A stretch of 64,000 nt of DNA from Methanoregula boonei 6A8 (GCF_000017625.1 NC_009712.1:1860001-1924000), one strand, 5' to 3'; positions 54,405 through 63,249 are shown, numbered from the stretch's first letter. Notes: generated from the letters alone by a model not told the origin. Program-made: numbers and translations.

Positions 54405-55496
54405 TTATTTCACCTTATTTACTGCCTCGCAGACCGTGGCAAGATCTTTTGCGTCAAGCGATGGGTGCACCGGAAGGGAAAGAACCGTCCCGGCAAGCTT
54501 TGTTGCCACCGGGCAGGGATCAGGTTCGGCCACCGGGGCATAGAGGGGCTGGCGGTGGATCGGGATGGGGTAGTGCACCGCCGAGCCGATCCCTTTTGCT
54601 TTGAGATAGTCCATAAACGCCTCCCGGGAGAGGGGGAATTCCTCGGTGAGCCGGACAACGTACTGGTGGTATACGTGCTGCACGTTGTCGGCTACTTTTG
54701 GCTTGATTAGGCCCTTTGCAGAAAGGTTTGCCGCGTAGTACTCCGCGTTCTTTTTCCGGCGCAGGTTGAACTTATCCAGTTTCCTGAGCTGGACAATCCC
54801 GATCGCCGCCGCAATATCGGTCATCCGGTAATTGTACCCGAGCACGGTATGGAGGTATTTCTCGCTCTGGCCGTGGTTGACTATCAGGCGCAGCCGGTCA
54901 GCCGTGGGCTTGTCGCTTGTGGTCACCATCCCTCCCTCACCAGTGATCATATTTTTTGTGGCATAGAACGAGAAGCACCCGCACCTTCCGAAATTGCCCA
55001 CCTTTGTGCCATGATACAGGGCGCCATGGGCCTGGGCCGCATCCTCGATGAGCACGAGGCTGTGCGCTTCGCAGATCTCCTGGACGGGGTCGACATCAAA
55101 GGGCTGGCCGAAGAGGTGGACACCGATAACGGCCTTGGTTTTGGGGGTGATGCGCTCTTTTACCTGGTCAGGACGGATGTTGAAGGTCTCCTCGTCCACA
55201 TCGGCAAAGACCGGTTTTGCCCCGCACATCGAGACCGCGGTCGCGGTAGCGATAAACGAGAAGGCCGGGACGATCACCTCGTCGCCGGGCCCGATCCCGC
55301 AGGCAAGCAGGGCGGCATGGAGAGCGGCGGTGCCATTGTTGACCGCAATCCCCTGGGCAGTGCCGCAGTACGCCGCGAATTTGCTTTCAAGCTCGGCGAC
55401 CCTCTCCCCCTGTGCAAGCATGCCGGACAGCAATACTTCCGAAACGGCCGCCACTTCATCCGGGCCGATGACCGGCCGCGCTACGGGTATCTGCAT
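54405..55496 (-). CDS. DegT/DnrJ/EryC1/StrS aminotransferase (WbpE-like)
   Basis: This 363-residue PLP enzyme transfers an amino group to a keto-sugar nucleotide. The PLP Lys is in CFSFYATKNMITGEGG, with NNGTAALHAALLACGIGPGDEVIVP upstream and HPSLDAKDLATV near the end. ATG 55496 (MQIPVARPVIGPDEV) fits the family; an open frame 63 codons longer has unrelated sequence. With the two dehydrogenases it should make a 3-amino sugar nucleotide; the acetyltransferase for the next step is not in the window. Confidence 0.9.
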   Translation of the reverse strand: MQIPVARPVIGPDEVAAVSEVLLSGMLAQGERVAELESKFAAYCGTAQGIAVNNGTAALHAALLACGIGPGDEVIVPAFSFIATATAVSMCGAKPVFADVDEETFNIRPDQVKERITPKTKAVIGVHLFGQPFDVDPVQEICEAHSLVLIEDAAQAHGALYHGTKVGNFGRCGCFSFYATKNMITGEGGMVTTSDKPTADRLRLIVNHGQSEKYLHTVLGYNYRMTDIAAAIGIVQLRKLDKFNLRRKKNAEYYAANLSAKGLIKPKVADNVQHVYHQYVVRLTEEFPLSREAFMDYLKAKGIGSAVHYPIPIHRQPLYAPVAEPDPCPVATKLAGTVLSLPVHPSLDAKDLATVCEAVNKVK

Positions 55497-55644
55497 GGCT
55501 TTTTTGTCTCCCTTAAATGGTAAAAGATATCCTTCCAGGTACATTGCCCCCAAAGGGATAATATCATTTTGTCGCCCACCGTCGTTTTCCCGGCGTGGGT
55601 TTTTACCGTGATCGCGTGAAGATAGGTACATTAGGCCGGAACGT

Positions 55645-55677
55645 GCATATATTTCCGGAAAATACCGCGCGGGAGGA
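55645..55677 (+). promoter_or_regulatory. pyrB promoter and ribosome binding site
   Basis: CATATATTT (about 55646-55654) is a good TATA box. GGGAGGAG at 55670-55677 is a strong Shine-Dalgarno sequence, 6 nt before the ACG at 55684 that best fits the protein start. Confidence 0.6.
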
Positions 55678-55683
55678 GTTGCC

Positions 55684-56580
55684 ACGCATCACATCATTTC
55701 CATCGGGGATTTTGATCGCAGCGCAATTGACCGGCTGCTGGATCATGCACAACAGATAGGAAAGAAAAAATACGATACAAACGCCCTCAATGGCAAGATT
55801 CTTGCCGTCCTCTTTTTTGAACCCAGTACCCGGACACGGATGTCTTTTGAATCAGCCATGGCGCGACTCGGAGGGAGCTCGATTGCGGTGAGCAGCGTGG
55901 AAGCCTGCTCCATGGCAAAGGGCGAGACGCTTGCCGACACCATCCGCGTGGTGAGCGGGTACGCAGATGCGATCGTGATTCGCCACCCCAAGGAAGGCGC
56001 GGCGCGGCTTGCCGGGGAGTTTGCCACGGTGCCGGTCATCAACGCCGGCGACGGTGCCGGCCAGCACCCCTCCCAGACGCTCCTTGACCTCTACACCATT
56101 CGCCAGTCAATGAAGATCGACGGGATTGATGTGGCGCTCGTAGGCGACCTGCGGTACGGGAGGACGGCGCACTCCCTTGCCTCGGCGCTCTCCCTCTATG
56201 GGGTCCGGCTCCACACGATCTCCCCGCCCGGGCTCGAACTCCCCCCGGCGCTTGTGGGCACCCTTACGGCAAAGGGCATGGAGATCATCGAGCACGACAC
56301 CATTGAAGAGGTCGTAAAGGATCTCGACGTCCTCTACGTAACCCGGGTGCAGCGGGAGCGGTTTCCGGACCCGGCCTCGTACTTCAACGTGGCCTCCAGT
56401 TACCGGATCACCCCGGAACTCCTCGTGGGGGCAAAAAAGCACCTGATTGTCCTCCACCCGCTGCCCCGGGTTGACGAGATCGACCCACGCCTGGACTCCT
56501 CTCCCCATGCAAAGTACTTCGAACAGTCCAAGAACGGGGTTCCCGTGCGGATGGCAATGCTCCTGGACGTGATGAAATGA
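55684..56580 (+). CDS. pyrB: aspartate carbamoyltransferase catalytic subunit
   Basis: About 298 residues of full-length ATCase: FFEPSTRTRMSFE binds carbamoyl phosphate, HPSQTLLDLYTI and LVGDLRYGRTAHSL are conserved, HPLPRVDEI near the end. The reading frame is open well upstream of its first ATG (55840) and conserved protein begins at HHIISIGDFDRSAID, yet the frame has no ATG, GTG or TTG before it. A Shine-Dalgarno 6 nt before ACG 55684 points to an ACG start. The alternative, a 246-residue product from ATG 55840, would lack the first domain strands and is unlikely to work. Confidence 0.9.
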   Translation, partial: THHIISIGDFDRSAIDRLLDHAQQIGKKKYDTNALNGKILAVLFFEPSTRTRMSFESAMARLGGSSIAVSSVEACSMAKGETLADTIRVVSGYADAIVIRHPKEGAARLAGEFATVPVINAGDGAGQHPSQTLLDLYTIRQSMKIDGIDVALVGDLRYGRTAHSLASALSLYGVRLHTISPPGLELPPALVGTLTAKGMEIIEHDTIEEVVKDLDVLYVTRVQRERFPDPASYFNVASSYRITPELLVGAKKHLIVLHPLPRVDEIDPRLDSSPHAKYFEQSKNGVPVRMAMLLDVMK

Positions 56581-57074
56581 GGCATATCGCAGCAGCAGAT
56601 ACCGGGGATGACGAAGGCGAAGGCCTTCTTGTGCGGCGGATCAAAAACGGGACCGTGATCGACCATATCGACGGGGGCGAAGCACTCAATGTCATACGGA
56701 TCCTCGGGATCTCGGGGACCACAAATGAGGCACTCTCGATTGCCACCAATGTTCCCAGTAAGCACATGGGGAGTACCAAGGATATCGTCAAGATCTCCAA
56801 CCGTGAGCTCTCCAAGGAAGAGGTGGACCGGATTGCACTCATCTCCCCAAATGCAACAATCAACATCATCCGGCACTTCAAGGTCTGCGAGAAGCAGGGC
56901 GTCGAGATCCCCACCGTGATCGAAGGGAGCGTGCGGTGCCCGAACCCCGGCTGTATTACCCGCACAAACGAGCCGATCCGGACCCGGTTTGCGGTGCTGC
57001 CGGACGGGAAAGGCCTGCGCTGCCTTTACTGCGACTCGGTGATCACAAAAGACCTGACCAGTTACATCATCTGA
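56577..57074 (+). CDS. pyrI: aspartate carbamoyltransferase regulatory subunit
   Basis: This 165-residue subunit has an N-terminal nucleotide-binding domain (GLLVRRIKNGTVIDHIDGG, LNVIRIL) and a C-terminal zinc domain with CPNPGC and CLYC. It binds PyrB trimers and confers allosteric control by nucleotides. ATG 56577 overlaps the pyrB stop (ATGA), giving a coupled pyrBI operon. A few extra residues before LLVRRI make the N-terminus slightly long. Confidence 0.95.
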   Translation: MRHIAAADTGDDEGEGLLVRRIKNGTVIDHIDGGEALNVIRILGISGTTNEALSIATNVPSKHMGSTKDIVKISNRELSKEEVDRIALISPNATINIIRHFKVCEKQGVEIPTVIEGSVRCPNPGCITRTNEPIRTRFAVLPDGKGLRCLYCDSVITKDLTSYII

Positions 57075-57110
57075 TTTTATCTGCTTTTTTTCTCCCCGGC
57101 AGACCCGGGC

Positions 57111-57608
57111 TTATTCCGGCTGCGGGCTGTGGATCAGGTGCCCGTGCACATCGATCTCCCCGCGCCAGATACGGGTGGACGAAATCCAGCGGCCATCCTC
57201 GGCAAGCACGCAGGTAATCTGGTGGATATCCACCTTGCGGAGGTTCTTTTCCCTGCGCATCTTGTTGATCTCTACGGCAACAGGGAGCGTTTCCTCGGAG
57301 ACCACGATCGCATCAAAGTCCGCGTCGAGTGCCGAACCGAAACGGTCGCTTAAGGGTTCGATCTCCCAGAGAGTTGCATACTTTCGCTCCGGGATCTGCG
57401 CGATGATATGCCCGGTAATGAACTTTTCAAGATCGGCCCGGCGCTCTGCAAAAGGATGGATCGGGTGGGTCTTGCGGCTCGCAAACGGATCGGTCGTAAG
57501 CCCGATCACGACTTTTCCGCCCGGCCCGGCCAGTTCGAACGAACGGGTCAGAAGGCGCTTGTGGCCGTCGTGGAGCGGGTCGAAGGTGCCCCCTACCATA
57601 ACCTTCAT
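57111..57608 (-). CDS. coaD: phosphopantetheine adenylyltransferase, archaeal type
   Basis: This 165-residue nucleotidyltransferase has GGTFDPLHDGHKRLL, where HDGH is the HxGH site, and ISSTRIWRGEID, the C-terminal ISSTxI site. It makes dephospho-CoA from 4'-phosphopantetheine, the eukaryote-like PPAT form used by archaea. It is divergent from the carbonic anhydrase gene by only 30 bp, so the promoters must overlap or be leaderless. Confidence 0.93.
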   Translation of the reverse strand: MKVMVGGTFDPLHDGHKRLLTRSFELAGPGGKVVIGLTTDPFASRKTHPIHPFAERRADLEKFITGHIIAQIPERKYATLWEIEPLSDRFGSALDADFDAIVVSEETLPVAVEINKMRREKNLRKVDIHQITCVLAEDGRWISSTRIWRGEIDVHGHLIHSPQPE

Positions 57609-57638
57609 GTTACCTGTACGTTAAGTTCCTATGGTATT

Positions 57639-58133
57639 ATGGGTATGGATAAGAGGATCGCAGGCACGCCGCTCTGGTGTGCGCCGAATGCAACGGTGAT
57701 AGGCAGCGTGACCTTGGGAAAGGATGTCGGCATCTGGTACGGGGCAGTGATCCGGGCAGACAAGGACCGGGTCATCATCGGCGACCGGTCAAATGTCCAG
57801 GACAACTGCGTGGTCCACACAAGCGCTGCATTTCCGACCACGATCGGGTGCGATGTCTCCGTGGGTCACGGAGCGATCCTCCACGGGTGCACCATAAAAG
57901 ACCGGGTGCTGGTCGGCATGGGTGCTATTGTCCTCAACGGTGCCGTGGTGGGAGAAGATTCCCTGATCGGCGCGGGAGCTGTAGTTACCGAGGGCATGCA
58001 GGTACCGCCCGGTTCGGTCGTGCTCGGGGTCCCGGGGAAAGTCCTCAAAACTACCACCGATGCCCAGAAGGCACACATCCTCGAAAACGCGCAGTCCTAC
58101 GTCAGGCTCGCCGGGGAATATGCCCATGGGTGA
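57639..58133 (+). CDS. gamma-class carbonic anhydrase family protein
   Basis: This 164-residue hexapeptide-repeat protein forms a left-handed beta helix trimer. The three metal-binding His are visible in NCVVHTSA and SVGHGAILHGC. Cam-type enzymes interconvert CO2 and bicarbonate; some relatives are acyltransferases or have no known activity. It lacks the acidic loop of Cam. ATG 57639 and ATG 57645 are both possible. It leads a run of four overlapping genes, and bicarbonate could supply pyruvate carboxylase or CO2 fixation. Confidence 0.87.
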   Translation: MGMDKRIAGTPLWCAPNATVIGSVTLGKDVGIWYGAVIRADKDRVIIGDRSNVQDNCVVHTSAAFPTTIGCDVSVGHGAILHGCTIKDRVLVGMGAIVLNGAVVGEDSLIGAGAVVTEGMQVPPGSVVLGVPGKVLKTTTDAQKAHILENAQSYVRLAGEYAHG

Positions 58134-59427
58134 CGCGGTCGTGATCGGAGGCGGCGTTGCCGGCATCCAGGCAGCGCTCGACCTCGCAAACCACGGTATT
58201 ACCGTCCACCTCATTGAGCGGGAGCCCACGATAGGAGGGCACATGGCCCAGCTCGACAAGACCTTTCCCACAAACGACTGCTCCATGTGCATCCTCTCAC
58301 CCAAGATGGTGGATGTCCAGCGGCACAAAAACATCAGGATCCATACCCTTGCAGAAGTGGAACAGGTCGAGGGAAAGGCCGGTGATTTTAAGGTAACCGT
58401 CCGCGAACACCCGCGCTATATCGACATGGTGGCCTGCACCGGCTGCGGCGACTGCATCGAGGTCTGCCCGGTCGAGGTGTATAACCGGTTCGATGCCGGG
58501 GTAGGGGTTCGAAAAGCAATCTACAAACCCCATCCGCAGGTGGTACCCGACCGCGTAGTCAAGGACAATGAGCACTGTATCGAGTGCGGGCTCTGCTATG
58601 ATTCGTGCGGCCCGCAGGCGATCCTGCGCGAAGATACGGAGAAAGAGACCATCATCACCGCATCGACAATTGTCGTTGCCACCGGTTACGATGTCTTTGA
58701 CGCACAAAAGAAAGGCCCGCTCGGGTACCTGAAATATCCCGATGTGATAACAAGCCTGGAACTGGAGCGGATGATCAATGCCAGCGGGCCGACCAGCGGG
58801 AAAATCCGGCGCTTAAGCGACGGCAGGGAACCCGAAAGTATTGTCTTTATCCAGTGCGTGGGTTCGCGGGACGCCCCCTTACGCCGGCCCTGGTGCTCCT
58901 GTGTCTGCTGCATGCAGGCAATGAAAAACGCAATGCTTATCCGGGAGAAGCACCCGGAGATCGCAGTCACGATCTTCTACATGGACGTCCGTGCCTACGG
59001 CAAGGGGTACGAGGAGTACTACGAGCGGGCAAAGAGTGTCGGTGTAAAGTTCCTGCGCGGGATGCCCTCCGATCTCCATGCAGACGCCAGCGGAACCGGC
59101 CTCTCCTTCCAGGTGGAGAACACCGAGACCGGGGAGATCGAGGTCCTCCGCCCGGGCCTTGTGGTGCTCTCGGTGGGAATTGAGCCCTCGGGTGCCACCG
59201 CGGCACTTGCGGAGAATCTCGGCCTTCCACTTGAGGAGAGCGGGTTTTTGCGCTCTCTGCATGACGCTGTCGATACCGCGGGGACGGTCCGGCCGGGAAT
59301 CTTTGTTGCCGGTGCGGCAGTCTCTCCCAAGGATATCCCCGACAGCGTGGCCTCGGGCGGGGCTGCGGCCATGCGGGCATTTGCAGGGGCAAAAAAGAAA
59401 ACGGCAGCGAGGGCGCGATCCCGGTGA
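58126..59427 (+). CDS. HdrA-like FAD/iron-sulfur protein, short form
   Basis: This 433-residue flavoprotein resembles heterodisulfide reductase subunit A: FAD site VVIGGGVAGIQAALDLA, GGHMAQLDKTFPTNDCSMCILSPKM, two ferredoxin-like clusters (CTGCGDCIEVCPVEVYN and CIECGLCYDSCGPQA) and a third Cys region (CVGSR, then CSCVCCMQAM). It stops before the C-terminal ferredoxin domain of full HdrA (about 650 residues). No HdrB, HdrC or MvhD is adjacent, so it may serve a different electron-bifurcating or transfer role. ATG 58126 overlaps the carbonic anhydrase gene by 8 bp. Confidence 0.88.
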   Translation: MGDAVVIGGGVAGIQAALDLANHGITVHLIEREPTIGGHMAQLDKTFPTNDCSMCILSPKMVDVQRHKNIRIHTLAEVEQVEGKAGDFKVTVREHPRYIDMVACTGCGDCIEVCPVEVYNRFDAGVGVRKAIYKPHPQVVPDRVVKDNEHCIECGLCYDSCGPQAILREDTEKETIITASTIVVATGYDVFDAQKKGPLGYLKYPDVITSLELERMINASGPTSGKIRRLSDGREPESIVFIQCVGSRDAPLRRPWCSCVCCMQAMKNAMLIREKHPEIAVTIFYMDVRAYGKGYEEYYERAKSVGVKFLRGMPSDLHADASGTGLSFQVENTETGEIEVLRPGLVVLSVGIEPSGATAALAENLGLPLEESGFLRSLHDAVDTAGTVRPGIFVAGAAVSPKDIPDSVASGGAAAMRAFAGAKKKTAARARSR

Positions 59428-60470
59428 AGGAGACAAAGACACTCTGGTGGGACGAGTCCCTCGGGGGCATCCGGTACATCGACCAGACCCTCCTTCCCAC
59501 GGAATACGCAATCGCTGGGTGCACGGACATAGACCAGCTCATCACCGCGATACAGCGGCTGGAGATCCGGGGAGCACCGGCCCTTGGCGTTGCCGGGGGA
59601 TACGGGGTGGCCCTTGCCGCACGTACCTGCACCGGGCCCTCGTTTGATGATTATGCCCGGGCCGTGCTGCGTGCTGCCGACCGGATCCGGGAGAGCCGGC
59701 CTACCGCGGTCAACCTGAGCTGGGGTGTGGACCGGGTGGTGGCCCGGTTCCTTGCAGCAAACGATGAGACATCCGCCAAGACCGTCACTCTTGCCGAAGC
59801 TGAATCAATCGCCGCGGATGACACCCGCTGCTGCCATGCTATCGGGGAGCACGGGGCAGCCCTCCTCCCCGACCAATGCACCGTGCTCACCCACTGCAAT
59901 GCCGGGGCCCTTGCCTGCTCATCGTGGGGGACGGCGCTCGGGGTGATCCGGTCTGCGGTTGCGGCAGGAAAGCAGGTAAAGGTGATCGCCTGCGAGACCC
60001 GCCCGCTCCTGCAGGGCGCACGCCTCACCGCGTGGGAACTCGCCCGGGACGGGATCGATGTCACGGTGATCACCGACTCTACTGCCGCACACATGATGCG
60101 GAGCGGGGCGATCGATGCCGTGATCGTAGGAGCGGATCGCATCACCGGGGATGCTGTCTTCAACAAGATCGGTACCTACATGCATGCCGTCTGCGCAAAA
60201 CACCATGTAATTCCCTTCTATGTGGCAGCCCCGCTCTCGACCTTCGATGCCACCCGCAAGGAGTCGGAGGTCACCATCGAGGAGCGGGGACGCGGTGAGC
60301 TCGCGGTGGTGGGGAACCGGACCCTCATTCCCGAGGGTGTCCCGGTAAAGAATTACGCATTCGATTCCACCCCCATGGACCTTGTCAGCGCGATTGTAAC
60401 CGAACAGGGCGTTGTCCGCCCGCCCTTTGATATCGGGGCACTTCTTTCCCGTTCCGGCCCGGTGCCCTGA
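59424..60470 (+). CDS. mtnA: S-methyl-5-thioribose-1-phosphate isomerase
   Basis: This 348-residue eIF2B-alpha-like isomerase has IRGAPALGVAGGYGVAL, catalytic Cys in LTHCNAGALA and Asp in VIVGADRITGDAVFNKIGTY, and FYVAAPLSTFD near the end. It converts methylthioribose-1-phosphate to the ribulose form in methionine salvage. Ribose-1,5-bisphosphate isomerase, a relative in archaeal AMP metabolism, is less likely given RGAPALG and NKIGT. GTG 59424 overlaps the HdrA-like stop (GTGA). Confidence 0.9.
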   Translation: MKETKTLWWDESLGGIRYIDQTLLPTEYAIAGCTDIDQLITAIQRLEIRGAPALGVAGGYGVALAARTCTGPSFDDYARAVLRAADRIRESRPTAVNLSWGVDRVVARFLAANDETSAKTVTLAEAESIAADDTRCCHAIGEHGAALLPDQCTVLTHCNAGALACSSWGTALGVIRSAVAAGKQVKVIACETRPLLQGARLTAWELARDGIDVTVITDSTAAHMMRSGAIDAVIVGADRITGDAVFNKIGTYMHAVCAKHHVIPFYVAAPLSTFDATRKESEVTIEERGRGELAVVGNRTLIPEGVPVKNYAFDSTPMDLVSAIVTEQGVVRPPFDIGALLSRSGPVP

Positions 60471-60472
60471 CC

Positions 60473-61186
60473 ATGTCGCTTTTTGATATCGACCTTACCC
60501 CCTGGCACAGCCTCATGTACATCATCGGGGAGATTACGGTTCTCTTTATCCTTGGGGCCCTTCTGGTATCGTTCATCCTTGTGGTCATCTCCCTGTACTC
60601 GATACGGCGGGGGCACCTCTACTTCCCCACGTTCATCAAAGCGGGGATCGTGTTCCTGGAAGGCTTTATGAAAGCATTCTTCCGGCTCCTGGGCCTTGAG
60701 GACCGGGAGATGCTTACCTTCTTTATCAAGATCCACAACACGATGAACACGAGCGCATTCTCGAAGATCCCGCTTGCAGAGCGGGCGATCTTCTTCCCCC
60801 AGTGCCTGCGGTCCGCAAAGTGCCCGGCCCACCTTACCCCGGAAGGGCTCAAGTGCGTGAACTGCGGGGAGTGTACCGTGGGGGAGGCCAGGGCCCGGCT
60901 CGAACAGATGGGATACCGGGTCTTTATCATCCCGGGCTCGTCCTTTATCAAGAGAATGGTGAAAAAATATCATCCCCGGGCGATCATCGGGGTTGGCTGC
61001 CTGACTGAGGTAAAAGAAGGGATCGACATGGCCGACAAGATCGGTCTTGTTGCCATGGGCGTGGTAACCATAAAAGAAGGGTGCGTGGAGACACTCGTGA
61101 ACTGGCAGGATATCTATGACGTGGCAATCCTCGGGCTCGACCCAAAGGCCTCAGTTCCCGAGGACCTTCATGCTCTTGCCGGTTAA
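60473..61186 (+). CDS. DUF116 membrane protein
   Basis: This 237-residue protein has one or two membrane helices (residues 15-45) and a cytoplasmic Cys-rich domain: CLRSAKCPAHLT, KCVNCGECTVGE and VGCLTEVKEG. The Cys pattern suggests an iron-sulfur or metal site. DUF116 has no established function. It follows mtnA by 2 bp and overlaps the convergent bactofilin-like gene by 36 bp at its 3' end. The only membrane partner in this operon, so it might anchor the HdrA-like protein; that is speculation. Confidence 0.78.
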   Translation: MSLFDIDLTPWHSLMYIIGEITVLFILGALLVSFILVVISLYSIRRGHLYFPTFIKAGIVFLEGFMKAFFRLLGLEDREMLTFFIKIHNTMNTSAFSKIPLAERAIFFPQCLRSAKCPAHLTPEGLKCVNCGECTVGEARARLEQMGYRVFIIPGSSFIKRMVKKYHPRAIIGVGCLTEVKEGIDMADKIGLVAMGVVTIKEGCVETLVNWQDIYDVAILGLDPKASVPEDLHALAG

Positions 61187-61573
61187 CTTCCCGCTTTTTA
61201 CCTTCCCGTGGACGATGATGGTATCGGCACTGGTCACGTCGCCGACATGGACATCAGGGCGGAGCATGACCTTTCCCCCCGCCGTTACCGTGTAGACCAC
61301 GCAATGGTCAAGCAGGCTCACGTCCCCGGCAGAGACCAGGGGACCCTTGATCCGGGCATGGCTTCCGATGATTGCGCTCCCGCATTCCACGTCAAGGGCA
61401 ACACTGGATTTTTTGCCCAGCTCCAGCCGCCCGGTCACCACGAGCCGGCCCCAGAAATGGGTCCGGGCCGGCACGATGAAATCGCCGTCAATCCTGACAT
61501 TTCCTTCGTAATACGCCCCTTTTGGGGCATAAAACGTGCTGCCTTTCTGGATGACGCGTGCCATGCGGGCCAT
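61151..61573 (-). CDS. polymer-forming (bactofilin-like) beta-helix protein
   Basis: This 140-residue protein is made of short beta-helix repeats: YEGNVRIDGDFIVPART, WGRLVVTGRLELGKKSSVAL, and HVGDVTSADTIIVHGKVKSGKL. The pattern fits DUF583/bactofilin-like proteins, which assemble into filaments or scaffolds. The function in methanogens is unknown. It converges on the DUF116 gene with a 36-bp 3' overlap. Confidence 0.68.
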   Translation of the reverse strand: MARMARVIQKGSTFYAPKGAYYEGNVRIDGDFIVPARTHFWGRLVVTGRLELGKKSSVALDVECGSAIIGSHARIKGPLVSAGDVSLLDHCVVYTVTAGGKVMLRPDVHVGDVTSADTIIVHGKVKSGKLTGKSMKVLGN

Positions 61574-61644
61574 GTGTATATCAAGGTAGATGAGGCATGA
61601 CCTTGGGCATAAAGGTTGTTGTTACGTAAAACAGACGTTATAAC

Positions 61645-62484
61645 TTACAGGAATACCGCAGAAAGCGTGAAAACGACAAGGGATGCAAACATCCCCAGCT
61701 TGAGGAGCGTTGTGGATCCAGTGGCTTTAAGGGATACAGGATCGGTGCAGCCCAGAGAGCGCCCGGCTGCAAAAAGGATTACCAGATCGACTGCCGCGAT
61801 CCCGGCAAGGTACCAGCCCCCCCACCAGAGGTACGGGACTGCGCTTGCCGCGATGGCAAATGCAGTGCACGCAAAGGCGATAAGCGCAGTCTTACGGACA
61901 CCGATCCGGATGGCAAGGGTGTCAGCCCCGTGGGCCCGGTCCCCCTCAATATCCTCGGCGTCCTTCAAGAGCTCGCGGGCAAGCATGGCAAGGAAGGTGA
62001 TGGCCGCAATCGGGAGCATGTCGAGAAGTGCGTGCCACCCGGCGTACGCCCCGCCAAAGAGAAAGATGCTTGCCGAGAGAAAGGCAACCGCAGCGTTCCC
62101 GAAAAACGGCGTGCTCTTGAGCCGGGCGGCGTAGAGGACAAGGAGCAGGGCGTTCACAAGAGCAATGCCCATGCAGAGGGGCGTGGTGAATACACTTACC
62201 GCAAGGCCGAGAAGGAAGAGGGAAAACGCCCAGGCAAGCGCTGCGTTCCGGCTGACAGCTCCCGACGGGATAGGGCGATCGGGGCGGTTGATCGTGTCGA
62301 TCGCGGCATCGAAATAATCGTTGATAACGTTCCCGGCAGCAGTTACCAGGAGTACAACTGCCATGAGCAGGAGGACGCCGTACACAAGCGTCCCGGTCGC
62401 GATCAGGTACGCGACAATGGCTGCAAGGCCGGCAACAACCGAGTTGGCCGGGCGGGTAATGGCAAAAAAGCCCCTGACTCCCAT
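61645..62484 (-). CDS. geranylgeranylglycerol-phosphate geranylgeranyltransferase (UbiA family)
   Basis: This 279-residue integral membrane prenyltransferase has eight to nine helices and both Asp-rich motifs: NVINDYFDAAIDTINRPDRP and LLKDAEDIEGDRAHG. It adds the second geranylgeranyl chain to GGGP, the second ether bond of archaeal membrane lipids (DGGGP synthase). Other UbiA activities are possible but this form is typical of methanogens. ATG 62484. Confidence 0.92.
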   Translation of the reverse strand: MGVRGFFAITRPANSVVAGLAAIVAYLIATGTLVYGVLLLMAVVLLVTAAGNVINDYFDAAIDTINRPDRPIPSGAVSRNAALAWAFSLFLLGLAVSVFTTPLCMGIALVNALLLVLYAARLKSTPFFGNAAVAFLSASIFLFGGAYAGWHALLDMLPIAAITFLAMLARELLKDAEDIEGDRAHGADTLAIRIGVRKTALIAFACTAFAIAASAVPYLWWGGWYLAGIAAVDLVILFAAGRSLGCTDPVSLKATGSTTLLKLGMFASLVVFTLSAVFL

Positions 62485-62576
62485 ATACAGGATCCGGTTC
62501 GGGCTTGCCAGATATTAACCTGCGTACCCGTTGACGGAGGATGGCCTGGTATCAGGAGGCCCGGGCAGGAAAAAAG

Positions 62577-63134
62577 TCAGGGGAAATCCGCCGGATCCAG
62601 CGTCCACGTGGCCGAGAAACTGGCCGGGGTCTGGTTACCGGACGGTTCGGTGAAGAAGTTCACTGTCAGAGCAGCTCCGTTTTTCAGGGACTGGTAATCC
62701 TGGTCGGAAGTAATCGTTACATAGTCCCTTCCTGACGCTGGCTGTCCCGGCCCGAGAGGAGGAGTCTCTGACCCGTCACCGCCATGGGAAACCCCGATGC
62801 CGCCAAATGAGGACCCTTTTGCATTGGTCAGGGTGCTGTACCATTGCAGCTGGAGAGGGGTTGTTCCCGTATCGGTTACCCGCACAAAAATATCCACCTC
62901 GTGACTGCCGGATGGCAGGACGGTTGTGGATATCTGGTCGATACTCGCGTTGAAGGAGTACGTCCCGTTCGTGAGGCTGATCACGCGATCCTGATCAACT
63001 GCTGCCTGACCCGATGCGCCGGCAGCGGATGATGGCACGGTTGTTCCGTTGCTTCCCGTGCCGGATGTGCACCCGGCAGCAAGAATCAGGCCGATACAAG
63101 CAAGAGCACAAAGACAAATGATTACGGTCTTCAT
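62577..63134 (-). CDS. lipoprotein of unknown function
   Basis: This 185-residue secreted protein has a signal sequence with lipobox LAAGC (Cys about residue 22) and a Gly/Ser/Thr-rich spacer to about 48. The mature domain is a beta-rich fold (HEVDIFVRVTDTGTTPLQLQ, ALTVNFFTEPSGNQTPASF) like DUF4352-type or immunoglobulin-like domains. It probably sits on the outer face of the cytoplasmic membrane. Not part of an evident operon. Confidence 0.75.
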   Translation of the reverse strand: MKTVIICLCALACIGLILAAGCTSGTGSNGTTVPSSAAGASGQAAVDQDRVISLTNGTYSFNASIDQISTTVLPSGSHEVDIFVRVTDTGTTPLQLQWYSTLTNAKGSSFGGIGVSHGGDGSETPPLGPGQPASGRDYVTITSDQDYQSLKNGAALTVNFFTEPSGNQTPASFSATWTLDPADFP

Positions 63135-63249
63135 GATTTTTCTCCGGTCTGTATTTTTTCCGGATATTTTTTGTGTTTTTCCATAAAATCCTGTCGAAAA
63201 ACAGAGCCGGGAGATGCGGGTGAAGGCAGGGAAAAAAGTGCCGGAGAGA

